Program-made: the position numbers and the translations under genes
Notes under the pieces: generated by a model
Told to the model about the DNA's origin: nothing
Databases searched by the model: none
What the model saw: only the letters and a program-made list of their open reading frames with translations
From: Undaria pinnatifida
Lineage: Eukaryota > Sar > Phaeophyceae > Laminariales > Alariaceae
Assembly: GCA_012845835.1 (NCBI GenBank)
Contig: JABAKD010000004.1
Coordinates: 5,995,765-6,059,764, forward strand
DNA: 64,000 bases
Direction of reading: 5' to 3'
Shown here: one piece after another, positions 23,664 to 33,963 of the stretch
Numbering within the stretch: the stretch's first letter is position 1
Layout: every line of letters starts with the position of its first letter

Positions 23664-25795
23664 GTTATTGTTATTATCATTTATTGTTGCTGTTAGAAAA
23701 CCGAGATGTATCCCTTTTCCCGCTACTGACTGCACCACGTATTAAATATCCCACAGTCGCTTGAACCCCTGTAGAGCCCCAACACCCCTCCCTATGCTAA
23801 CTGTAAATGTGTTAAAAAAGGGGGTTTCAGTTGTAAATGCGTCAAATGCGCCGAAATTCTATAACAATGATCTAATGTACCACGCAGCTTGGAAAGTTGA
23901 GTTTCAACCATTTCAATCGGTCTCACTCACAACTGACGTTTTTCAATTTTTTATTTAGTAAAGGAAACCCCTACTATTGCTCTCTTTTCCTGTTGTCTTT
24001 TTGCCTGTGTCTGTTGTAGCTACGTCCCCGTGACGAAGAAAGGGTACTGGCAGATCGACATGGATGACGTGACGGTTTCGGGCGAGTCGGTGTCCTCGGT
24101 GAAGAGCGCCATCCTGGACTCGGGCACCTCGCTCCTCGTAGGGCCCTCGGAAGACGTCAAGGCCATTGCCAGCAAAGTGGTGGGTGTTTTTCTCCTTGCT
24201 TGTTCTTTTCGGGATGATTTTTTGGGGATTTTTTTCTTTTTTTTTTTCGCGATTTTTTTTCGTTCAGGATGTATGTTCGTTCAGCTTTTGGTGCTCTTTT
24301 TGTTTTGCCTTTTATTCAGCTGTGTTTTGTTCACTCTTGCTGTTTTTTTTTTTTTTGTTGGCCCTTGTTTTTTTTCTTCTTCTCCTTTCTTCGTGTGTTT
24401 TGTCTGTCTGGTGTTTCGTTCCACTTTTCCTGCGCGTTGATGCTGCCGATCACGTCGCACCTAATGCGGCGGAGTGAAGAGGTAGACACAGACGCTTGCG
24501 GGTTCGTTTGCCTTATGACTTCTTTCTTTCTGCGACGCTCGTACCGCATCTCAGCGGTTGTCATAAGTGTATCTATGTTCTCCATGAGGGAACCTAGTAA
24601 TCAGGACCAAGTATGGCTTGTAACAAAAGCGGAATATATAGGTTGTTGTGTATATCGTAGGTCCCCGTTACTATGGTCCTCCGTAATATTTCGAAAGCAT
24701 TTTAACAATATTTACAACTGGAAACCCGTTTCGGGGACAAAATCACTTGGGTTTAGTATAGGGAGGGGTTTCGGGGCTCTAAAGGGGTTAACGACGGCTG
24801 CCGACGTATAGTCAGATAACAGAAGGTTGGAAGGTTGTGCCACCGATCCCCCGCAATCACAACGATATGTCCGGCGATTTTACAAAACCCAATGTTTCGT
24901 CCTGTCCTCCCCGTAGTTATCATCGAGCCAGACCCCCCCGAATTATCTTGCGAGCTGTTTTCCTCCTATCGTAACTGCCACCCCGCCTGGCTATCTTCTG
25001 ACCTGCCCCCCCCCCGCTAACTATCTTGATCTTGTGACGTCCCCCCCCCCCCTCCTTCGCCCCGTGTTTTTTTTCTGTCACGTCGCCGCTCCCGCTGCCG
25101 CCACCGCCGCCGTATGACCCCCACCTGTATCGTTTGATTTGTCATGTGTACAGGGCGCTGTTAAGTTTTTGAACGGGGAGTACCTCATGCCGTGCACCGC
25201 CGACCTGCCTCTCCTCACCTTCTCTATCGGCGGCAAGGTGTGATAACATGTTGTGTGTTATCGTTTATTTGTTGGTATTCAGACTACATGGCTTGATTTA
25301 CGACTGTAATACTTGTAGTACGCAGCTTGCAAAGGCGAGTATCGACCCTAAATTCGTGGAACTCACAGCTGACGTTTTTAGGATGTTGTAATCGATGATA
25401 CTACACCTGGTATTGTTTTGTTTGCCTTTTGACAGTATAAACATGAACAAACGTGCGTAATTTCTTCCAAATTGTAAATAACTAAAGTGTTTTGTGTCTG
25501 TTGTTCCACGGTGCGTCTTTTTTTTTCGTGATACACATATACAAGCAGGATGTAACAGGTATCACATTTATCACGACGTAATTGCACAAAAAGATGAATG
25601 AAAATCAGAAGGTACACTGGAGCTCAGATCGCCAATGCATGTCCTTGGCGCTGCATTACAGTGGATATCGCTCACAACGGCGTATTCGAGCCTGCTGCGC
25701 CCTCCCGCTGTACGACCGTGCCGTGCTGGTTGGGTTGGGCTTGATTGGGCTTTACTGTTTTTCGTTCGATGCTATGTGGTAACGGATTATATCGA

Positions 25796-25828
<33 letters not shown>

Positions 25829-26590
25829 CTCACATTAACTCGCATAATCAAGTCCGTGGTCACAGGACAGGCTCCAGTCGGCCTTGTCTTGCTTGCTGTG
25901 CTGTGTTGACGGCGACTACCTACAACCTAGCCTAAGCTACGACCTGTATACCCGTTTTGCTTGCAGAAATACACCCTCTAGGAGGAGACATTATCGGACC
26001 TGATCCATCATACACGCTAACGTAACAACCTACGGATACCCTTTTCGCTTGCAGAAAACCTATCTTCGCAGCACACGTCTAAGCGTAACAGGCCAAACTA
26101 ACTTCCACCGGGCACCCTGGTACGATCTGTTTTTTGTTTGTTTGCAGGAGTACACGCTGTAGGGAGAAGCTTTACCTATTGTACGACCTCAGCCCCTTTA
26201 GAACCCCAAAAATCCCTCCCTATATGAACTTTAAGTAAGTTTGTCCCAAAAGGGTTTCCAGCTGTTGAGGCGTTAACGAGAGCCCACCCTATTTTTTTCT
26301 AGTAGCTAGAGCCGAACGACCCAGTCCACAACCGAACCTGTTACCGTAGTCTACAACCTAACCCAACCACACCTGCCCCCTGCCCGTTGTGTTTGCAGGA
26401 GTACACCCTGTCGGGAGACGAATACGTCATCAACGCCGGAAACAGCAAGGTGTGCATCCTCGCCATCATGGGCATGGACGTGCCCGAGCCTATGGGCCCC
26501 CTCTGGATCCTCGGAGACGTGTTCATGCGTAAATACTACACGGTCTTCGACTACGGGAACGCTCAGATCGGACTCGCAGCCGCGGCCTAA
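17686..26590 (+). CDS. pepsin/cathepsin-D-like aspartic protease (family A1), ten exons
   Basis: Exons: 17686-17861, 18711-18825, 20494-20562, 21556-21699, 21920-22030, 22540-22683, 23139-23224, 24020-24179, 25154-25237 and 26399-26590. All junction phases agree and the product is 426 aa, a normal length. The start ATG (CACCATGG context) is followed by a signal-peptide-like N-terminus ([18 protein letters not shown]), so a secreted or vacuolar endopeptidase is likely. A charged, partly helical prosegment spans about residues 30-105. The mature domain begins near [15 protein letters not shown]. Catalytic motifs are [10 protein letters not shown] and [13 protein letters not shown]; the latter has DSGT as in plant enzymes. 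The flap Tyr is in [10 protein letters not shown], with Ala where Gly is usual. The C-terminus [19 protein letters not shown] is canonical. No plant-specific insert is present. The donor of exon 5 is weak (GTCAGG). Only the start of exon 3 is uncertain by a few codons. Confidence 0.93.
18163..18454. mobile_element. inverted-repeat element in protease intron 1
   Basis: The left arm (about 18163-18207) contains CTTGCA, TAGAACTGCAG and TTGCAAGCCACACG. The right arm (inverted, ending 18454) contains the same landmarks in order. The centre holds ACCAAACCAACC and its near-complement GGGTTGGCCAATC. It is non-coding and its target duplication is not evident. Confidence 0.6.
18990..19196. mobile_element. 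degenerate GGGTC-rich hAT-like element
   Basis: Starts CAAGGGTCATGACC and ends GTGACAAAACCCTAG, with repeated CACGGGTCGG units between. It resembles the intact element at 35510-37180 and the short one at 29127-29319 but is more diverged. It lies in intron 2 of the aspartic protease gene. Confidence 0.5.
19213..19285. repeat. intronic hairpin
   Basis: The arms 19213-19240 (AAGAAAAAGAAAGGAAAAAG on) and 19258-19285 are complementary over 28 positions with about three mismatches, around a 17-base loop. Within protease intron 2, the sense RNA could fold into a long purine/pyrimidine stem. Confidence 0.7.
19862..19935 (+). repeat. dispersed repeat with GTAACTCAGATCCAG
   Basis: CTCCCTAGACGTAACTCAGA followed by TCCAG and AGGCTCTT here matches about 33391-33441 (CTCCCTCGTAGACGTAACTC...). 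One copy is in protease intron 2, the other lies about 0.5 kb before the transposase gene. Confidence 0.55.
20590..21180 (+). repeat. G/T-only simple-repeat tract in intron 3
   Basis: Nearly 600 bases composed of GGT/GTT/TTG triplets on the sense strand, almost without A or C. Long frames on either strand (poly-Val/Leu or Thr/Pro) are compositional artefacts. Confidence 0.85.
23591..23670. repeat. ATT trinucleotide microsatellite
   Basis: About 25 uninterrupted ATT units followed by GTT-interrupted units, within intron 7 of the aspartic protease gene. Confidence 0.97.
23762..23840 (+). repeat. dispersed repeat, AACCCCT...GGGTTTCCAGTTG family
   Basis: Landmarks are [33 protein letters not shown], a GTAA-(T)TTGT step and GGGTTTCMAGTTG. 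Further copies lie at 24703-24790 (minus), 26196-26275 (plus), 28228-28330 (plus) and 60868-60950 (minus). Three of the five lie in introns of the aspartic protease gene. Confidence 0.65.
24703..24790 (-). repeat. copy of the AACCCCT...GGGTTTCCAGTTG family
   Basis: Inverted copy in intron 8 of the aspartic protease gene: ACAACTGGAAACCCGTTTCG and then GTATAGGGAGGGGTTTCGGG. Confidence 0.65.
25961..26165 (+). pseudogene. decoy copies of the last-exon acceptor of the aspartic protease
   Basis: The true last exon begins TTTGCAG/GAGTACACCCTG at 26399. Upstream copies read TTGCAG/AAATACACCCTCTAG (acceptor end 25966) and TTTGCAG/GAGTACACGCTGTAG (acceptor end 26147). A weaker copy, CTTGCAGAAAACC, ends its acceptor at 26054. 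The first two, used after exon 9 in phase 0, would encode KYTL-stop or EYTL-stop. Each has its own pyrimidine-rich lead-in. Confidence 0.75.
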
Positions 26591-27220
26591 GGATCCGAGC
26601 TGGTCTAGGTATTGTCCACGCAACCGCATCTTACGAGGCCGAGTTGTTAATGGTCTTGGCTTGAGAAGACGCCGACATCGGGTCAAGTAGAAGCTGATAT
26701 CGGGCCACAACCCTTGTTTCTCACACTGCACAAAAATGTCACGCTTCCAAGTGAAATTGTTTTTGTCCAACCATTTTTGAGTCCGGCCCTGGCCTGCCAT
26801 GCCAAGCTGGCGTCTTTCTCTGCGGCCGTTTTTTTGTGGCGGATAGCAGCAGCATTAGCAGCAGATGCGTTGGCGTCGATTGGTTGACGCTTTTAGAACT
26901 GCAGGAATTGTCCTACTCTAACTCCAAGTACTTTGTCCTCCAAAAACGTGGATGCAGTACTGAAGGGGTCGACTATTAATAGTGGGTTGGGGAAATTGTG
27001 GGTCGATTTTTTCGCATGCGTCTGCTAGAACGAGACAAGAGCGCCCTTCGTATTGTTACCATTTATTCTCGTTTTCTTGTTGATTTTTTGTAATTGTCTT
27101 GTGTTTTTCTGTTCCCACAAAAGGAGCAAGCAGCACAACAAGAAGCACCTCAGGCGGTGCTTCCTGTATAAGGGACTGGAGAAAAACAGGAGAAAAGGAG
27201 GCGGGGTGTGTGTTCATTAC

Positions 27221-27330
27221 CGTGCATGGCGATAGTCTTGAGACCATAGACCCTCGCATACCTACGATGCCGGGACGAAGCACGTCGGTTTTTCACCGAC
27301 AATGGCATGCTTGGCTTGCTCCAAGCGTTG
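27221..27330 (+). mobile_element. LINE 3' tail family, copy 2 (truncated)
   Basis: GTGCATGGCGATAGTC, GACCATAGACCCTCGCATAC, GATGCCGGGACGAAGCACGT and GCTTGCTCCAAGCG, ending at a run of about 23 G (to 27354). No coding sequence precedes it. Confidence 0.6.
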
Positions 27331-27359
27331 GGGGGGGGGGGGGGGGGGGGGGGTAGCGC

Positions 27360-29100
27360 TCCATTGTATGTACTCTCGAGGCGTTTTGTTGAATAGGGGC
27401 CGGACACTGGCGGCGTAGTTTCGTTTCAAGCAGAAACCATTCGATCGTTGTTGGCTTTCCACTTGTGGTGCCGCTTGTCTACATATGTCCATGATTTGTG
27501 TACGTGTATAAGTTGAGTAGGGGTCGCCACAGTTGCAACGGCCGAGCTTTTGCCATTTACTGGAGACTGGTATTTTTGTAGGAGAATTGGAAAGCTTTTC
27601 GATTCGACCATTGCACATATTCATAGGAAAGAAAGGACGTAGGTTCAAAAGATGCGAAGGAACTGAGACCGACTGGAAACGCGTCACTTCACGTGAGCGC
27701 AAAAGTCGTGTCTTGGCGCTGCGTAGCCGTGCGTAAGCGCGAAAAATATAGCCGTGTTTAATGGCTTTGATTAATATTTTATGGATATGGATGGAAACGG
27801 ATGCTCCGGTTTTCAGAGCGAGGTTGTTCTGGGCGGCGTAATTTCCAGGAACGAAGGAACATATCCAAGCCTTTGTCTTTTATAATTCTCTCGCGATGTC
27901 TTACTGGGCAGAGAGCTCTTGGCAGGGGCGAGCAACAGCTCCTTTTTTCATGATTGTTAATGAAGCACAACCAGCAAACCGCCCGCCGACGTGAAGACTA
28001 CTGCTAAATGAAGGGTTTTCAGTCTTTGTTTAGACCTGTGTCTTGGTTGGGGCGTGGAGAAGCGGCGCGCGTAAGCTATAGCCGGTGGTAGGGTATGTTT
28101 ACCCTCTGCCTGACTGCACGTGGGACCTGTGAATAGACTCGATCAAACAAGTTGGAAAATACATGCAGCGCGCGATTAATTTGCCTTTTGCCGTGTACCT
28201 GGTACAACACAGCAGCAGTACTCGCCTGCGACATCGCTTCGCCCCTCTGGAGCCCCCAAAATCCCCCCTATACTGTTTACAAGTAATTTGTTGAAAAAAA
28301 AAACGGGTTTCCAGTTGCTAAGGCATAAAGTTACACGCGTGCTACGACAGAGGTGCACCCTCTTTTTCTGAGGTTTCCCCAATTTGGGAGGTCAAGACAT
28401 GATCCTCCCAAAAATTGATTTGGAGGCACGTAAAACTGCTACCCGATGAAAAGTACCTTGACCTAGGTACAAGCATGACACCATAAGCATGCAAAAAAAT
28501 GGCCTGTTTTCCGACGTTTTGGATTAAGGAGGCCCGTCATCAGAAACCATTTTGGACGAAAAGTGCTACCTCCTCCATAGGAGCATGTGCGTCGTTAAGA
28601 GACTCATGTTTGTGGAACATTATCAAATTCTTACGTAAAGCAGGGTGTTTCTGACACATCCAGTATTCCCATGTGTACGAGTTTACTCTTCTTTAGCTTT
28701 CCCTCTCGGGTGTCAAGTTTCTGAAGCTTGAAAGTAAACATATACCAGGTATATTATATTCTTGAAGTTTGTGAAGCATCCTTGCTTACCAGGCGTAAGA
28801 GGAATGGTGAACACCCCTTGCCTCCGCGCTCTTATGACCAAGTGGTTTGTTTGCGTTTCGTGCAAGAATCGAGCCGCTCCTCTTGCCCCCGCCCGGTCTT
28901 CCCGACAAAAAATCCTGGCAGTCTTGTCGAATGGTCACGAGGTTATGGTCAGCTTCTCGAATTTGACGAGGCTGTCGATGAGCGGACGGCTTTGCGTCGA
29001 TTTATCTGGGACATCCAGAAGAGCCGAACGCTTTTGAGGACAAGGTGATGATTGCAATGAACAAGAGACAAGCGTTACGTAGGGAGGGCGAATAATCGTT
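27360..29100. other. intergenic stretch without a recognisable gene
   Basis: Only short frames without family motifs. A repeat copy of the AACCCCT...GGTTTCCAGTTG family lies at 28228-28330. Frames around 28800-29040 are open on both strands but match nothing I recognise. Confidence 0.5.
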
Positions 29101-29126
29101 AGTTCTCGCTAAAATGATGTTATTTC

Positions 29127-29319
29127 CAGGGCTCTTTACGGGTCTCGCCAATTCTCGCGGGTCCGGTCATGTCATGGTGATCCGGCCCGACCCGATCCGA
29201 CCTGTGACTTTTGAAAACCTTCTGACCCGATCCGACCCGACCCGTGGTACTTCAAACGCCCCGTGACCGGACCCGACTCGACCTGGGTTCGTGCCGATCA
29301 TGACCCGTGAAAAATCCTA
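29127..29319. mobile_element. 193 bp hAT-like MITE with GACCCG-rich body
   Basis: Begins CAGGGCTCTTTACGGGTC and ends GACCCGTGAAAAATCCTA. Flanks GTTATTTC (29119-29126) and GTTAATTC (29320-29327) match at 7 of 8 positions, as expected for a hAT 8 bp target duplication. The body repeats GACCCGATCCGACC-like units. Confidence 0.7.
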
Positions 29320-30481
29320 GTTAATTCGATGAGTTATCGATGGTTTTGACACCGAGGAACGCGTGGAAAGGCCTTCAGGCCTGTTCAGAAGCATGCAGGT
29401 GCAACAACAGGAGCTGTGCGTTGTTGCTGGCATCATGGTGCAATAATTCCTCGTCCGACACCGTTCAATCTCATTTAAAAAACAGTATGCTGGGGGTGCA
29501 GCACGGCAACAATAGCTGTAGCTGCCCCTTCATCACGGTTAGCAAGTTATGCAGATGTCAATCGACAGGCGATGGGAATGAATGCTGAACAGCCCTATGC
29601 GCAATAAACATAAAGGCGCGTGTACCCAGGTGGGGGTTCCGAGGGTGTAATAAGCAGCTGCGATCACGACTCGCCCAGAAGAAGAGCCACAAGCGCGAAG
29701 CCTCCGCAAAAATTGATCCGGAGATAATCATGACAAACATAAGACGAGCACGACAACGACGACAACGACGACGAAAGCGACGAAGACGACAACGACGAAG
29801 ACGACGACGGCGATACAACAACAATAGCCGGATATCTGTATGTACAGAGTAGTAACGTACTCGCTCGGACCCATCTCCATCATGGAAAGAACGCTGATCG
29901 CACGTCATTCAAAGTGAACGATGCCTCTGTTCCGCGGATTTCGTTTTGCGCAAGGCGGGCGGTATCGCGGCAAGACGTGGAACGAACCACAATACCACAA
30001 CAGCGGTACGTGACGCCTAATAACGAACGAGGCTGAAGTTGACCTGAACATAAGAAATTCGGTAGCCGTGGTGTACTGACTTTAGTGCAGAACGCGTCCT
30101 TTCGAAAATAAGCAATCTAGCCTGGGTCAGTGCTTCCATTATTATTATTGTTTGTCATAGATGTTCCGTACTGTTATCACTACAGTTGTACACTCTGGCC
30201 GACCGACGTTGCCAAACTACACATACATCTGGTACCCTACTACCCTGCTGTCACGAGCCATGATAACTACAAGAATGAAGAGCTATGCGTTATGGTATCC
30301 CCTCTCTCCCGCTGCGGCGCTATGATATACCTGGGATATCAATTGTCTCCCTCAATAGCTGGCAGGCATTATCGCCTGCCTGAACGGTCGGCTCCGCCCC
30401 CCTCTTCTGCCAGAAGGCATCTGGCGGACAGCAAGCAACTAATAATACCAGAGATGTGACATCCGAACAACCCTCGACTGA

Positions 30482-30726
30482 TTCTACGACAGCCCTCCAC
30501 CCAAAAACAGCGATTTTCTTTAACGAACGTTTCGTTGCTGCTCGATGCGAGGAAGGGTGCTATGAAAAGGACATCTTCACATGTTTTATTATTTGCGAAG
30601 GACTACTACTACTATCGACCGATGACGTCGGGGTGGCAAGGGGCACCCTATTTCAGGAGATACGGCCGTGGGCTGGTTTCGAAGCCGACGATTTCGTTAA
30701 AGAAAAGTTGGGGGGGCTACCGTAGC
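30482..30726 (+). mobile_element. 245 bp MITE-like repeat, copy 1
   Basis: Contains AACGAACGTTTCGTTGCTGC, GATGACGTCGGGGT, TTTCAGGAGATACGG and TTTCGTTAAAGAAA, ending in a G run and CTACCGTAG. The ends CTACGACAGCCC and (inverted) CTACGGTAGCCC suggest a short imperfect inverted repeat. A second copy lies at about 32374-32585. Confidence 0.6.
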
Positions 30727-32373
30727 ACGACTCCCCCGTGTGAAATACCATTACAGAGCCAGAGGCACCCCTGCATAGCAGGAGTGGGTCCCTAGGTCCA
30801 TGCTGCGCCCACCCTACTGCACTGGGGTCGTTGGCAGGACAAGTGGGTTCGCATATTCGATCAATTCTCAGGATTCTCCCGATGGATACAGTTCCAACTT
30901 TATCTTTCAATTAATCTGCATTTAGTTCCACCTCATCTTTCGATGAATTTGCATAAACGGCACTTCAGGGGTGGGCTATAGTGTTGTGGTATTCACTATC
31001 TCCCGTTGCGGCGTCATGGTTTACAGCACCTGGCGCCTACGTTTACACTGCCCCAAACTTCTACGAGCCTGCATATACTGGTATACTCGCCACGTAGATT
31101 ACCAGAGGTACTGACGGTATTGCTGCTGCTCTGCCGTGTACATCAAACAGCAACCGCAGGAGATTAGTCTAGTATCCCTGGTAAGTAGCTGCTGCGTGTG
31201 AAGTATCGAAGTTCGACACAGAGAATCAAGCGCCTCGGCCTGCAGTATTACAGTGCTACCGTACGCAACCGACCACTACGGTACCACTCACTGCCGGATC
31301 CAGGGCTATAGTAGCACACGTTCCACATATTATTCGTCGAACCGGTACCTTACCAAACGATCTACCATTTTGTTTCTGGTAGCATGCCAAGCGAAATCGA
31401 CCGTTTTTCTTTTGTTGTGAGGCATCTTAAACCGGGTACCTCGCTGTAACCTTTTCCGCTATACCGCACCTACGGGGCGCGCCGGTGCGACATGTCCTTC
31501 ATGAGGAAGGAACACACATCAGTAACCAATTGGCTGGACTCACGACTCACACAACTCGCAGCTGAACCTTTAGGTATGAAGCTACCACACGCCGCCACCG
31601 ATCCGAATTTATTTAGTTACTTTTGAGCGGTGCAGTTGTCTGCCCCGCGCGCTGTATTGTCCGCGGTCGCCGTGTTCCCTCGGCTGCGCCCGGGGGGCGG
31701 ACAACGTGAAGGCAAGAAGAGCATAAGTAGCGAGGACGTTCTCGATCGGATAGCTCACTGGTTGAAGACGGCTGGGCTAGCGAAACGTGATGACGTTGGG
31801 TAGAAAGAACGATTTGATGTGAAGACAACACACACATATGTCTAGTCTATGATGAGTCACGACGATTCACAATTTGAGATAACAGGCTAGCGGTAGTGGC
31901 TACAAGAGATATGCCACTTGCCTATTCCGAGGTTATTTTAAACCGGATACCTCACAGTATCAGGAATGACGTGCGTGCACCAATACCCTTTGCAATATTT
32001 TTGATCATCCCATCTACACAATAAAAAAAAAACACTCTAGAGCTGTGAGATCGAAGATTTCGTCCAAACTCTTTTTTGCGAGCTGTGTGTGATGCTTTGA
32101 CCGCGCGTAATACGGTGTGTGTTCTCATTAAGGATACAGGTCGGCGACTACCCTTAGAGCTAGCTTGTACCAGGGTCAACAGGGTGATGCTAATCAATCT
32201 GTGCAAAATCCCGTTTTTGAGGGGGACGAAATCTGAAGGATGTGGAATGCACCAGACTGTTATGTATATCTTGCAGTAGTATAATACTAATAGTAGTATG
32301 AACGGCGAGGGGAGGGGGGCGGGGGTTCAGGGGGGGCGGGCTGATTCTAAGATAGCTTCATCCCTCCCAAAAC

Positions 32374-32585
32374 CAGGGATTTGTTTGACGAACGTTTCAT
32401 CGCTGCTCGACACGAGGAAGGATGCTATGAAAAAAAATCTGCTCATATTTTCTTGTTTGCCAAGGGCTGTCGAACGATGACGTCGGGGTTTCAAGGAGCA
32501 CCTAATTTCAGGAGATACGGGCAGGAACTGGTTTCAAACTCGGCGTTTTCGTTAAAGAAAGTGGGGGGGGGGGGGGTACCGTAGA
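32374..32585 (+). mobile_element. MITE-like repeat, copy 2
   Basis: Direct-orientation relative of 30482-30726 (GACGAACGTTTCATCGCTGC, GATGACGTCGGGGT, TTTCAGGAGATACGG, TTTCGTTAAAGAAA). It ends in a longer G run and TACCGTAG. Confidence 0.6.
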
Positions 32586-32589
32586 ACCG

Positions 32590-33960
32590 CTCGGGGGGCA
32601 AAGGGGGGGGGGGTTCAGCACTTTTAGGTCGAACAAATTAATGGGAGTTTACTGCGCACGCGTGGTGCTAGTAGGCGATGGTGGGGGCGGCGGCGAGGGA
32701 GGGGGGTAATTGGAACTGGAAGACCATATATAATACATGAATTGCAGAAGTATACTGCATCGATGGCATGAAAGAAATAAATACATGAGGTCACCTGTCG
32801 GGTACGAGTGTCTATAACTCTGTCTGGCCGATTTCTATTTTTGGTGGGGCGGCGGGAGAGGGAGGGGGAATGAGGGAGGGGGGGGGGGGGGTTGTTAAGA
32901 GGGGGGGGGGGGGTTACGGGGGGGGGGCAGAGGTGGATGGGAGCAAATATTCTACCTGCACATCCTGAAAGCAAAAGTCCAAAACATTTCAAAATAAACT
33001 ATGAGATGGGAGCAATGTACGTGTTGTTTTTGCGTTAATTTTGCTAATCAATACGACTACTTTTCGATTTCCGTATAATATTAGAACTAACTACGAATGT
33101 GGTACTTATGGGGTACATGCTGTTGTGTTGGTGTTTCTGTAAATACGTGTACCCTGCTGGAGTATAGATTGAATATCATCTATCTGTTATAATAGATGCT
33201 TATACGATGACTGGTGGGGGTGTCTTCTGTCTTTTAAAAATTGGGTGTTTGATCCTTGTATAAATGGCCGTTGGGAACCTTAGCCATTTGGGTAGACTAT
33301 ACCTTTAGCTTACCCAAACTAAGCCTTTAAACGCCTTATAAACCTACCTGCAGTATAAGCATCGTATGATTTTCGCGCTTTTTCTTTTCCCTCCCTCGTA
33401 GACGTAACTCAGATCCAGAGTCGGCAGGCTCTTCTCCCTCCTCCTCACCACGACGATCCGTTGCGCGCCTTTGCTATCGCGACAAGTTTTCTTCCCTCGC
33501 CGACTCGCACCGAAGTGGCACAGATGAATTGGCTAATCAGATGCGATTAGTGTGATGTGCGAAGAGATCGGAGATTAGAGAACCGACTCGCACCCACCCA
33601 ATGACATGCGATTATTATAATCTACGAAGATATCGGAGATTGGAGAACCCGTGCACACGTACCCCTGGGTACCTCTGGCAACAATAACATGTAAAACACG
33701 AAGCAAAACACCACACAAACCAAATTGTGCCTCGTACTTCAGCATCAAGCTACGGTATTTCAGGCCATCCAGGCCAACAGCAGTACGGGGATTTGTTCTG
33801 GGGACTATAGAGATCGGGCAGTACATAACACGGGTGGTACGCAACAGTTTTTCAGAGCTGTGCTATCATCCCATCTGCATATCGAAGCCGCCTCGGGGAG
33901 AGGTTAGGCCGCATTTTTTTTCCTCCCACATCCTGTCAACACCCAACACCCAATACCCAC
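32590..33960. other. gene-poor stretch upstream of the transposase
   Basis: G-homopolymer tracts occur near 32880-32930. A degenerate tandem duplication of about 62 bp lies at 33538-33650, sharing ATGCGATTA and ATCGGAGATT(A/G)GAGAACC. A repeat copy lies at about 33391-33441. No gene seen. Confidence 0.5.
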
Positions 33961-33963
33961 GGT

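Noticed and set aside
23424-23745. Frames rich in Ile, Asn, Leu or Tyr
   Set aside because: Translations of the ATT microsatellite inside intron 7.
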